From: Clostridia bacterium
Lineage (GTDB): Bacteria > Bacillota > Clostridia > Christensenellales > UBA1242
Direction of reading: 5' to 3'
Assembly (NCBI GenBank): GCA_900768425.1
Contig: CAAGCR010000050.1
Span: 1 to 16,888 of the forward strand
Length of the DNA stretch: 16,888 bases
Shown: positions 1 through 6,361 of the stretch, piece after piece
Numbering within the stretch: position 1 is the first letter of the stretch
Layout: each line of letters begins with the position of its first letter
Program-made: the position numbers and the translations under genes
Notes under the pieces: model-generated
What the model was told of the DNA's origin: nothing
Database searches by the model: none
The model's input: the letters and a program-made list of their open reading frames with translations, nothing else

Positions 1-240
1 ATATATATTGTATATTTTTAGAGTTATACACATATACACAGTCTATAATAATTATAATAATATCTAATAATAATATTATTAATAAATATGGAAGGAATTT
101 TTGAGACTTTTAAAATATACAAATATAATAACAAATATCAATAATTTACACACAATTATTAAAACTTTAAATAAATTAATTACCGTTTAAAAGTGCTAAT
201 AATTTTTTTAATAATTATTAGTAATTAGTCTTTATTTTTC
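1..240. other. AT-rich gene-free stretch with DnaA-box-like sites, possible part of oriC
   Basis: No coding frame is visible. TTATACACA at 24-32 is one base from the consensus DnaA box TTATCCACA. A second TATACACA follows at 33-40 and TTACACACA lies at 146-154. Just after the first pair is a run rich in TAA/TAAT triplets (about 47-90), resembling an unwinding element with DnaA-trio-like repeats. In many Firmicutes an origin lies between dnaA and dnaN, and dnaN starts at 871 here. The sites are few and imperfect and dnaA is not in the window, so this is a suggestion only. Simple AT-rich spacer DNA is the alternative. Confidence 0.3.
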
Positions 241-245
241 TATAA

Positions 246-290
246 GGCAGGGAAACCTCTTAGTCATGCTATTGCTTGCCAACCCCATAT
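246..290 (+). repeat. Family A intergenic repeat, truncated copy (A1)
   Basis: Starts with the family A head (GGCAGGGAAACCTCTTAGTC at 246-265), closely matching the heads at 344 and 6064. It then runs into ATTGCTTGCC and loses similarity. The inner hairpin and the C-rich/G-rich hairpin of full copies are missing, so it looks like a decayed or truncated copy about 100 bp upstream of the complete A2. Confidence 0.5.
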
Positions 291-340
291 TTTTAAAATT
301 ATTAATTAAGCGAAATATTGGTATAACCAAACTTATTTTC

Positions 341-473
341 AATAGGCAGGGAAACCCCTCAGTCTAAAAAAATTGTAAACAATTTTTTTCAGCCAGCCCC
401 CCTGACAGGGGGCAAAGGTTTGTGGTTATTTAAAGTTAGATAGTGAAGCAAAAGTCTGTACCAATTCAAACCT
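341..473 (+). repeat. Family A intergenic palindromic repeat (A2)
   Basis: The order is: head AATAGGCAGGGAAACCCCTC with AGTC (341-364); an inner hairpin with a 10-bp perfect stem, AAAAAAATTG/CAATTTTTTT around loop TAAA (about 366-389); then CCCCCCTGACAGGGGGC (397-413), a 6-bp C/G stem. The 3' part AGGTTTG (416-422) pairs with CAAACCT (467-473), enclosing about 45 nt. It lies in the gene-free region before dnaN and has no coding frame. I regard it as a dispersed structured repeat; its function is unknown. Confidence 0.75.
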
Positions 474-557
474 GTATATATTCAACAATAATTTATTAAT
501 CATTATTATTTATTAAAAATCTATTGTTAACCATTTAGCAGGAGAGCAAAACATAGC

Positions 558-737
558 GATTATTCAAAATAAATATATTAAAATTATCAATAACCGCAAA
601 CCGAATGGTTTGCACTTCACTGCAAATTGCTTGCAATTTGTTCACCGTGAGATGTAATCTCGTTCACTGCAAGCATTTATACTTGTTCACTTTTCATTAT
701 TCCCGTTCACTGCAAACATTTTAATGTTTGTTCACTT
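558..737 (+). repeat. Family B hairpin array, copy 1
   Basis: A string of small inverted repeats joined by conserved TTCAC(T/C)G connectors. Hairpins: GCAAACC-GAAT-GGTTTGC (596-613), CAAATTGC-TT-GCAATTTG (623-640), GAGAT-GTA-ATCTC (649-661), an imperfect CAAG...CTTG (670-685), and CAAACAT-TTTA-ATGTTTG (713-730). GTTCAC recurs after almost every hairpin. A homologous array with the same start (GATTATTCAAAATAAA) lies at 16440. It ends about 40 bp before the dnaN -35 box, so it is probably not in the dnaN transcript. Not CRISPR: the repeats are too short and the intervals are palindromes. Confidence 0.8.
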
Positions 738-778
738 TTATTGTGTTAGTAATAAATACAATAATATCGTTTTTCTTC

Positions 779-807
779 TTGCACAAAAATGTTAAAAGTG
801 GTATAAT
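779..807 (+). promoter_or_regulatory. Promoter of dnaN
   Basis: TTGCAC (779-784), a 17-bp spacer and TATAAT (802-807) give a sigma-A type promoter, with transcription expected near 814. GTTAAAAGTG occurs twice, at 791-800 in the spacer and at 814-823 at the expected start point. These copies are 23 bp apart and flank the -10, so they could be operator half-sites. Confidence 0.65.
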
Positions 808-823
808 ATAATCGTTAAAAGTG

Positions 824-846
824 AGTTTACTTATTTGAAGTAAACT
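824..846 (+). promoter_or_regulatory. Inverted repeat in the dnaN leader
   Basis: AGTTTACTT (824-832) and AAGTAAACT (838-846) form a perfect 9-bp stem with a 5-nt loop. It lies between the predicted start of transcription and the ribosome binding site (AAGGAAG, 858-864). No T-run follows directly, so it is not a standard terminator. It could be a repressor operator or an mRNA leader hairpin. Confidence 0.5.
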
Positions 847-870
847 TTAATTGTTAAAAGGAAGAATTTT

Positions 871-1974
871 ATGCAAATTATATGTGATGGTTTAGATTTA
901 TCTGATGCAGTGTTAAAAGTTAGTAAAGCAATTTCTAATAGAACAACAAATCCTATTTTAGAAGGTATTAAACTTGTTGCTAGTGAAGATACTTTAACTT
1001 TAAGTGCAACAGATACAGAACTTTCTATTGAAAAGAAAATTAAAGCCGATGTTAAAGTTGAAGGCGAAACTGTTGTTCCTGGTAAATTTTTTACAGAGTT
1101 TATGAAAAAGTTATCTAATGAAAAAATTGAGTTGGAGTTAAATAATCAAAATCAACTTAAAATTAGATATATGGATAGTGAAAGTTTTATTCAATGTTTT
1201 GTAACAAATGAATATCCAAGTTTTAATGTTATTGATAGTAATGATAAATTTGCTATTACTAATCTTAACTTAAAAAACTTAATTAATAAAAGTATTTTCT
1301 CTGTTGCTATTGATGATTCCCGCCCTATTTTAAAAGGTACACTTTTAGAAATTAGTTCTAAACAAGTTAAAGCGGTTGCCCTTGACGGTTACAGACTTGC
1401 AATGGTAACTGAACCTGTTGTAGAATCTACCGTAAATGGTGGAGTAATTGTTCCTGCAAGATCTCTTGCCGAAATTGCAAAACTATTAAACGACTCAGAT
1501 GATAAGGTTACAGTATTCATTGACAGTAAATATATAATGGTTGATCTTGGTGACACAAAAGTAATTTCTAGAATTTTAGAAGGTGAATTTTTAAACTATA
1601 AACAAATTATTGCAACTGAGTTTACAACCGAAGTTGTTATAAATAAAGCGCAACTTACCGATGCACTAGAAAGAGCATCTTTACTTTCAAAAGTTGGTCA
1701 AAATAACCTTGTTAAATTTGATATTAAAGAAAATAATTTGCTTTTAACATCTAATTCAGAAATAGGTAATGTTAAAGAAAATATAAGCATTAACCAACAA
1801 GGCAAAGATTTGTTTATTGCTTTTAATGCTCGCTACTTTATGGAAGCATTTAGAACAAACAATGATGAGTTTGTAAAAATTAAATTCAATTCATCATCTA
1901 ACCCATGTGTAGTTGTTCCAGCATCTGAAAATGAAGAATATTTATATTTAATTTTACCGGTTAGAATTTTGTAA
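871..1974 (+). CDS. dnaN: DNA polymerase III beta subunit (sliding clamp)
   Basis: Encodes the ring-shaped processivity clamp that tethers DNA polymerase III and other replication and repair factors to DNA. The 367 residues match the family's usual 365-380 and cover the three clamp domains. Recognisable pieces are the N-terminal LSDAVLKVSKAISNRTTNPILEGI, the mid-domain RPILKGTLLEI followed by KAVALDGYRLA, and the conserved C-terminal end YLYLILPVRIL. The ATG at 871 has AAGGAAG 6 nt upstream. The gene is transcribed alone, with its own promoter and a strong terminator directly after the stop. It is normally next to dnaA; dnaA would lie left of this window if that order is kept, but what follows dnaN here (a RadC-like gene on the other strand) is not the usual recF/gyrB order. 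Confidence 0.97.
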   Translation: MQIICDGLDLSDAVLKVSKAISNRTTNPILEGIKLVASEDTLTLSATDTELSIEKKIKADVKVEGETVVPGKFFTEFMKKLSNEKIELELNNQNQLKIRYMDSESFIQCFVTNEYPSFNVIDSNDKFAITNLNLKNLINKSIFSVAIDDSRPILKGTLLEISSKQVKAVALDGYRLAMVTEPVVESTVNGGVIVPARSLAEIAKLLNDSDDKVTVFIDSKYIMVDLGDTKVISRILEGEFLNYKQIIATEFTTEVVINKAQLTDALERASLLSKVGQNNLVKFDIKENNLLLTSNSEIGNVKENISINQQGKDLFIAFNARYFMEAFRTNNDEFVKIKFNSSSNPCVVVPASENEEYLYLILPVRIL

Positions 1975-1993
1975 AATAAAATTAATAAAACAT

Positions 1994-2040
1994 AAAAAAC
2001 AAGTATAATTAACTTTTTAGTTAAAAATACTTGTTTTTTT
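1994..2040 (+). terminator. Rho-independent terminator of dnaN
   Basis: AAAAAACAAGTAT pairs with ATACTTGTTTTTTT, and the inner TTAACT/AGTTAA closes on a TTTT loop. The hairpin ends in a run of T and starts about 20 nt after the dnaN stop. Confidence 0.85.
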
Positions 2041-2140
2041 GTGTGATATTAAAGAAAAATTAAGAATTTTTATAATATTTAAAGAATTATTAAATTATTT
2101 GATATGTAAATTAAATAAATTGTTTGTATTTTTTTTATAA

Positions 2141-2415
2141 ACAGGGAAACCCCTCTAGTAGAGAAAAAATTATTGTTCTAACGGAATTCATTTTGCTACC
2201 GCAAAATTTCATTTTAACGAACATAATTTTTTCTATGCTCGCACCAAACGAAAATCTTACACTAACGTTACAGATTTTGTGCGAACTTTTAATAGGTCGT
2301 TTTTTAATGCCAGCCCCTTTTGTTCGGGGGCAAAAGTCTGTGATAACTCAAACTAAGATTATAACGCAAAGTTTTATATAATGAAAAATTATTATTAATT
2401 AATAATAATTCATCA
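2141..2415 (+). repeat. Family A intergenic repeat, long copy with expanded middle (A3)
   Basis: It has the family head ACAGGGAAACCCCTC (2141-2155) and the C/G hairpin GCCCC...GGGGGC (about 2313-2331). Between them are about 150 nt instead of the usual 30. That insert folds on itself: AGAAAAAATTAT (from about 2161) pairs with ATAATTTTTTCT (to about 2234), and CGCAC...AAAATCT pairs with AGATTTTGTGCG further on. The tail 2326-2415 is nearly identical to 6128-6217 of copy A5, with about 4 differences in 90 nt. It fills most of the gap between the dnaN terminator and the radC-like gene. A frame of 85 codons crosses it but has no RBS or protein-like composition. Confidence 0.75.
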
Positions 2416-2498
2416 ATCATCAGTCATCATTATTCATTAAAATATTCAGTCATCAGTTTTCATTTATCATTAAAAATTGATATATTATTTTAAATGGT

Positions 2499-3254
2499 TT
2501 AATCTAATCTTGTCATTCTAAAATTGTCGGTGTCGCTATTGTATGGAAAAATTTCGTTTGCTTTGGCGGAGTAAAACTCTGACTCGCCTAAAACTAGGTT
2601 GTCTACTATGTTTATTGAAAGTGCACTTGTTATTGTTTTTAGTCGTTCATAAATTTTGACATCTTCAATAGAAGGTTCTGCGGTATGTTTTGGATGTGTA
2701 TGTGCCATTATTATAAATTTTGCTTTATTTTGCACTAAAATATCGGTAAAATCATTTACATCAATGCTTATAAATGAATGACTTATACCTTTAAATAGTT
2801 TATAGGTTTTTAAAGAATAATCTTTATTTAAAACTAAAATGATAAACTGCTCATTATCTGATGGTGGAAATATGTTATGTAAAAAGTTTACTATATTTTT
2901 AAGAGTGTTTAGTTTTGGCTTTTTTAGTGCTTTTGATTTGTTATACATATATGCACTGACTGACATATATTGAATAAATCTTGCAGTTTTTACACCGATG
3001 CCATCAATGGTTAATAAAGATTCTATGCTTGCATCAAATATTTCATCTATGCCACCGAACTTTTCTAAAAGTGCGTGTGCAATAGGATTTGTGTCGGCTC
3101 TTGTTATTACAAAAGTTAATAGATACTCCATAAAATGCAAGTCATCTAAATTATAAATTCCGTTTTTGGATATTACTTGTCTTAATCTTTCTCTGTGCCC
3201 AGAATGAATATTTTTATAATCACTATTTACTTTTATATTATCTACTGTCTTCAT
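2499..3254 (-). CDS. RadC-like JAB-domain protein
   Basis: RadC family protein of 251 residues, slightly longer than the usual 220-230. The N-terminal half has the family's helix-hairpin-helix-like part: LLEKFGGIDEIFDASIESL, then GIGVKTARFIQYM (around residues 82-97). The C-terminal half is a JAB/MPN metalloprotease-like domain with HTHP (H185, H187), PS, and D198 ten residues after H187, the zinc-binding HxHx10D pattern. The usual VHPREIF segment reads IDVNDFTDI (164-172), so the expected glutamate is aspartate (D168). The SG of HNHPSG is also replaced (HTHPKH). The family's role is unsettled: a link to DNA repair is doubted, and many members sit on mobile elements. It is divergent from the symporter gene, with no clear Shine-Dalgarno site and an extended -10 only a few bases before ATG. 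Confidence 0.85.
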   Translation of the reverse strand: MKTVDNIKVNSDYKNIHSGHRERLRQVISKNGIYNLDDLHFMEYLLTFVITRADTNPIAHALLEKFGGIDEIFDASIESLLTIDGIGVKTARFIQYMSVSAYMYNKSKALKKPKLNTLKNIVNFLHNIFPPSDNEQFIILVLNKDYSLKTYKLFKGISHSFISIDVNDFTDILVQNKAKFIIMAHTHPKHTAEPSIEDVKIYERLKTITSALSINIVDNLVLGESEFYSAKANEIFPYNSDTDNFRMTRLD

Positions 3255-3262
3255 ATTATAAA

Positions 3263-3271
3263 ATTATAACA
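3263..3271 (-). promoter_or_regulatory. Possible extended -10 promoter of the radC-like gene
   Basis: Read on the minus strand: TGTTATAAT, an extended -10 (TGnTATAAT) with no convincing -35. Transcription would begin within a few bases of the ATG at 3254, which predicts a leaderless or nearly leaderless mRNA. That agrees with the lack of a Shine-Dalgarno sequence. Confidence 0.4.
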
Positions 3272-3333
3272 CAATATTTTGTATTTGCACTAATAATTTA
3301 TTGTTTTTTTGCGTAAAATGTATTAAGAGTGTA

Positions 3334-4740
3334 ATGAAAAAGATAAATAATAAAACAAAATTTATGTATGGCGTGGGCAATTTAGGATATGGTACTATTT
3401 CACAGACTATGTCTAATTTTATAATGTTTTTTGCAACCAGTGTTTTAGGAATCTCTGGAACACTTGTTGGTATTGCCGTTGCTATTTCCGCCTTTTGGGA
3501 TGGGCTCAGTGATCCGCTTGTGGGATATTTATCGGATAGACATAAAAACAAAATTTTTGGGCGTAGACTCGGCTTTATGCTTATTGCAACATTTGGTATG
3601 GCTTTTTTTAATATTTTACTTTGGAGTATTCCTCAAAGTTTGTCGGTTGGTTTTAAATTTATTTGGCTACTTGTATGCCTTTTAACTATGGAAACATTTA
3701 ACACACTTTTTGCAACTCCTTATGTTGCGCTTGGTATTGATATTGCACCAGACTACAATGACCAAAGCAGTTTGCAAGGTTTTAAAACAGTATTTTTTAT
3801 TGTGGGGATGGTGTTGCCTACTCTACTTATGTTTATTTTTATGCCTAATAAAGATGGTGCGGGGCAACTTGTGCAATCGGGATATATTAATATGTCGTAT
3901 ATGACAAGCATTTTGTGTATTATTAGCGGTATAATTTGTATTTTAGGTACAATCAAAAGAATGCGTGAAATGCCAGAATATGAAGTGCGAAAACCCGAAA
4001 AAAATGCATTTTTTAAGATTTTTTACAACTTTTTTATAGTTTTAAAGAATAAAAACTTTTCGCCATTGATTTTTGGATATTCAGTTGCATTGATTGCTGC
4101 CTCTTTTTTGATGAGTGTGGGAATGCACTTGTTTACTTTTTCTTTCCATTTTACAAGCACGCAAATTAGTGTGCTTATGGCAGTGTTATTTTTTGGTGCT
4201 ATTATAAGTCAGTTATTTTGGATATATTTAAGTAAAAGAATAGACAAAAAGCCTGCACTAAATGTTGCTTTAACTGTACTACTCTGCGGTATTGGTTTTG
4301 TAACGGTAATTTTTGGTTTTAGAACATTTATGTCGGTTGAACTAACTTTTGGACTAATCACACCATTTATTTTTATTTGTGGATTTGGTACAGGTGCTTT
4401 GTATAATTTGCCCGTATCTATGTTTGCCGATGTTGTAACTTTGGAAAAAATTAAAAGCAACGAAAATAAAACCGCTACGTATAGCGGTTATATGACTTTT
4501 ACTTATAATGTTGCAAATTCTATTTCACTTTTTATAATAGGCGTACTTTTAGATTTAATCAAATTTAAACCTAGTGAACCTGTGCAATCAATGAAAGTGC
4601 AAAATGCTCTCGGACTTATTGTGTTTTTAGGTTGTGGAATATCAATAGCACTTGCAATTTTAATTTTTAATAAATACAAATTAACTCGTACAGATATTTT
4701 AAAAGAACAACTTAAAGATAAAGAGAATAATGAAAAATAG
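3334..4740 (+). CDS. GPH-family (MelB-like) sugar:cation symporter
   Basis: Inner-membrane transporter of the glycoside-pentoside-hexuronide:cation symporter family within MFS, 468 residues from the chosen start. It is hydrophobic throughout, consistent with about 12 membrane helices. The family signature WDGLSDPLVGYLSDRHKNKIFGRR (residues 55-78) holds D56 and D60, which match the cation-site aspartates of the MelB DxxxD pair (D55/D59). The position of MelB D19 appears to be glycine (about G20), so the cation or sugar preference probably differs; the substrate cannot be read from sequence. A frame opens at a TTG at 3301, but ATG 3334 starts the typical MKKINNKTKFMYGVGNLGYG terminus. Its Shine-Dalgarno site is weak (AAGAG close to the ATG), and I found no convincing promoter in the short divergent gap. 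The gene stands alone with no sugar hydrolase beside it. Confidence 0.88.
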   Translation: MKKINNKTKFMYGVGNLGYGTISQTMSNFIMFFATSVLGISGTLVGIAVAISAFWDGLSDPLVGYLSDRHKNKIFGRRLGFMLIATFGMAFFNILLWSIPQSLSVGFKFIWLLVCLLTMETFNTLFATPYVALGIDIAPDYNDQSSLQGFKTVFFIVGMVLPTLLMFIFMPNKDGAGQLVQSGYINMSYMTSILCIISGIICILGTIKRMREMPEYEVRKPEKNAFFKIFYNFFIVLKNKNFSPLIFGYSVALIAASFLMSVGMHLFTFSFHFTSTQISVLMAVLFFGAIISQLFWIYLSKRIDKKPALNVALTVLLCGIGFVTVIFGFRTFMSVELTFGLITPFIFICGFGTGALYNLPVSMFADVVTLEKIKSNENKTATYSGYMTFTYNVANSISLFIIGVLLDLIKFKPSEPVQSMKVQNALGLIVFLGCGISIALAILIFNKYKLTRTDILKEQLKDKENNEK

Positions 4741-4788
4741 TAAACAGGCATTAAAATGTTTGAAACTTTAAATAATCTATAAATTTTC

Positions 4789-4838
4789 GCTCCCCTGATA
4801 AGGGGAGCTGTCAGCCGAATGGCTGACTGAGAGGTTTT
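4789..4838 (-). repeat. Family A intergenic repeat, reversed short copy (A4)
   Basis: Two hairpins in tandem: GCTCCCCT-GATA-AGGGGAGC (4789-4808) and GTCAGCC-GAAT-GGCTGAC (4810-4827), followed by TGAGAGGTTTTTA. On the minus strand it reads ACCTCTCAGTC, inner hairpin, GACAG, then the C/G hairpin, the same order as the other family A copies. It lies about 50 nt after the symporter stop and might also help end transcription there, though the T-run is not directly at the stem. Confidence 0.75.
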
Positions 4839-4900
4839 TATAATTAACCTATTTATTATTTATAAACGCAATAAACAAAGTAATGTTACTTAGTTAGCAA

Positions 4901-5089
4901 TTACCAGTCTTGCTTTTTAAGAGAACTGCTCTTTATATCATCATAGTATTCAAAGTATTTATCTTTAAATGTTTGTTTGTTATTCTTTTTTACACCAAAC
5001 ATTGTTTCTAATTCTTCAACAGTGTAATCACTTAATTTAAAATCTTCGTCTACATCTCGCATATGTTTTATTATTTTATTATTATCCAT
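4901..5089 (-). CDS. Small protein of unknown function (62 aa)
   Basis: I do not recognise this protein. It is soluble, highly charged and has no Cys. It is acidic near the N-terminus (MRDVDEDFKLSDY), contains a helix-like TVEELETMFGVKKNN, and ends in a lysine-rich, aromatic part (KDKYFEYYDDIKSSSLKKQDW). The regular codon use and charge pattern look like a real protein rather than a chance frame. The RBS is weak (AAGAAG about 6 nt before ATG). It lies 113 bp downstream of deoC on the same strand, with a weak terminator-like hairpin between, so it could be expressed by read-through. A short AAGTAA/TTACTT inverted repeat with T-rich flank (4879-4892) follows the stop. Confidence 0.55.
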   Translation of the reverse strand: MDNNKIIKHMRDVDEDFKLSDYTVEELETMFGVKKNNKQTFKDKYFEYYDDIKSSSLKKQDW

Positions 5090-5154
5090 TTTAATCTTCT
5101 TTATAAATTGTTAGTTTATCTCATTCTTTAATAAATAATTTTTGTTAAAAAACA

Positions 5155-5184
5155 CAAAAAATATGTAAAAATTTACTATTTTTG
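5155..5184 (-). terminator. Probable terminator of deoC
   Basis: On the minus strand AAAAATAGTAA pairs with TTACATATTTTT (one bulged A) around a short loop, and T-rich sequence follows (TTTTTTGTGTTTTTT). It starts about 20 nt after the deoC stop. The stem is almost all A-T, so termination may be leaky. Confidence 0.5.
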
Positions 5185-5202
5185 TATAAAAAATACGAAA
5201 AA

Positions 5203-5868
5203 TTAGTTATTTTTTAATTCTTTTGCTATTTTTACTATTCTGCTTGTGCCTAATCTATCTGCACCTAGTTTGATAAAATCTTCTGCATCAGCAAGACTAG
5301 AAATTCCACCAGCGGCTTTAATTTTTACATTACCGCCGATATGTTTTGCAAATAATGCAACATCTTCTTTGGTTGCGCCCGCGGTAGAAAAACCTGTTGA
5401 TGTTTTGATATAATCTGCTTGTGCATTTGTAACTATTTCGCACATTTTTATTTTTTCTTCATCGGTTAAAAGACACGTTTCAATAATTACTTTTAATATT
5501 TTATTAAATTTTTTACATACATTATTTATTGTTAAAATTTCATTTTGAACATAGTCATAATTTTTTGCTTTTAATTCACCAATATTGATAACCATATCTA
5601 TTTCATCTGCACCATCAATTAGCGCTTCGTATGTTTCAAAACTTTTAACATCGGTTGAGTTATATCCATTTGGAAAACCAATTACTGTGCATATTTTAAG
5701 TTTATCTTCAACATATTCTTTTGCTTGTTTAACATAGCAAGGTGGAATACATACTGATGCGGTTTTGAATTTTATACCATCATCGCATAATGCTTTTATA
5801 TCTTCAAAAGTTGCAGTTTGTTTTAATAGTGTGTGATCACATTTAGATAAAATTTCATTTAATTCCAT
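5203..5868 (-). CDS. deoC: Deoxyribose-phosphate aldolase
   Basis: DERA, class I aldolase: 2-deoxy-D-ribose 5-phosphate to glyceraldehyde 3-phosphate plus acetaldehyde, the last step of deoxynucleoside catabolism in the cytoplasm. The length of 221 is typical of Gram-positive forms. Active-site residues are all present: D91 in DEIDMVINIG, the Schiff-base lysine K155 in DYIKTSTGF, and K184 in VKIKAAGGI. The phosphate-binding glycine segments AAGGIS and GADRLGTSR are intact. The ATG at 5868 has AGGAG at 5875-5879, 6 nt away, the best ribosome binding site in the window. It has its own promoter, so it is not in the usual deo operon: no phosphopentomutase or nucleoside phosphorylase is adjacent. 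Confidence 0.96.
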   Translation of the reverse strand: MELNEILSKCDHTLLKQTATFEDIKALCDDGIKFKTASVCIPPCYVKQAKEYVEDKLKICTVIGFPNGYNSTDVKSFETYEALIDGADEIDMVINIGELKAKNYDYVQNEILTINNVCKKFNKILKVIIETCLLTDEEKIKMCEIVTNAQADYIKTSTGFSTAGATKEDVALFAKHIGGNVKIKAAGGISSLADAEDFIKLGADRLGTSRIVKIAKELKNN

Positions 5869-5907
5869 AAATATCTCCTAATTATTTTTTATCATTATTT
5901 CATAAAT

Positions 5908-5936
5908 AATATATCATATTTTTGTAAAATTAACAA
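5908..5936 (-). promoter_or_regulatory. Promoter of deoC
   Basis: On the minus strand: TTGTTA (5936-5931), a 17-bp spacer, then TATATT (5913-5908) preceded by TGA, i.e. an extended -10. It predicts a leader of about 33 nt that contains the AGGAG site. Confidence 0.6.
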
Positions 5937-6060
5937 TGTTTTTTCATAATCACATAAAATGAAAATTGATTATAAGTGATGTAGATTTTGTTAGAGTAAT
6001 AATTAATTTTTAGTAAGTTTATCATTAATGATTAATGTGTTTATAAGCAAAAAAATTTTC

Positions 6061-6217
6061 AATAGGCAGGGAAAACTCTTAGTCTACAAAAATTGCTTGC
6101 AATTTTTGCAGACTGCCCCCCCTGACAGGGGGCAAAGGTCTGTGATAACTCAAACTAAGATTATAATGCAAAGTTTTATATAAGGAAAAATTATTATTAA
6201 TTAACAATAATTCATCA
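6061..6217 (+). repeat. Family A intergenic repeat (A5)
   Basis: Head AATAGGCAGGGAAAACTCTTAGTC (6061-6084). The inner hairpin CAAAAATTGC-TT-GCAATTTTTG (6086-6107) is extended by AGTCT/AGACT with one mismatch. The C/G hairpin CCCCCCTGACAGGGGGC follows (about 6117-6133). The tail 6128-6217 nearly equals 2326-2415 of A3. It lies between deoC and the giant gene in a roughly 490-bp stretch with no gene. On either side of it that stretch holds only AT-rich sequence, the deoC promoter and the terminator at 6285. Confidence 0.8.
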
Positions 6218-6284
6218 GTTATCATTTATTGTGTTAGCAACATAAATAATTCATCAATCATAATTATTTTTAAAATAGTAATAA

Positions 6285-6330
6285 TAAAAACTACTGAATT
6301 ACGATTAATATAAGCGTGATTCAGTAGTTT
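6285..6330 (-). terminator. Terminator of the giant surface protein gene
   Basis: AAACTACTGAAT (6288-6299) and ATTCAGTAGTTT (6319-6330) form a perfect 12-bp stem, extended to 16 bp with one G-U pair, around an 11-nt loop. Read on the minus strand it is followed by TTTTTATTATTA, about 30 nt after the stop of the 2545-codon gene. Confidence 0.8.
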
Positions 6331-6361
6331 GAAACTGATTTTTTGTTTAAATAATTAGATA

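Noticed and set aside
241..300. tRNA or known riboswitch in the leading gene-free region
   Set aside because: No cloverleaf, TPsiC-like arm or recognisable aptamer core. The structure is explained by the family A repeat head.
558..737. CRISPR array
   Set aside because: The GTTCAC repeats are only 6 bp, spacing varies (about 20-25), the intervals are palindromes rather than unique spacers, and there are no cas genes.
2124..2381. 85-codon open frame on the + strand
   Set aside because: It runs across the structured repeat A3, has no ribosome binding site, and its translation follows the repeat's palindromes rather than a protein-like pattern.
3264..3551. Open frame antisense to the start of the symporter gene
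   Set aside because: It overlaps a clear transporter gene in another frame and has no RBS. The other short frames at 3464-3956, 4209-4751 and 14490-14684 are rejected for the same reason.
4789..4838. Ordinary terminator of the symporter
   Set aside because: Both hairpins match the family A repeat order in reverse and the T-run is separated from the stem. Termination may be a side effect, so it is listed as a repeat.
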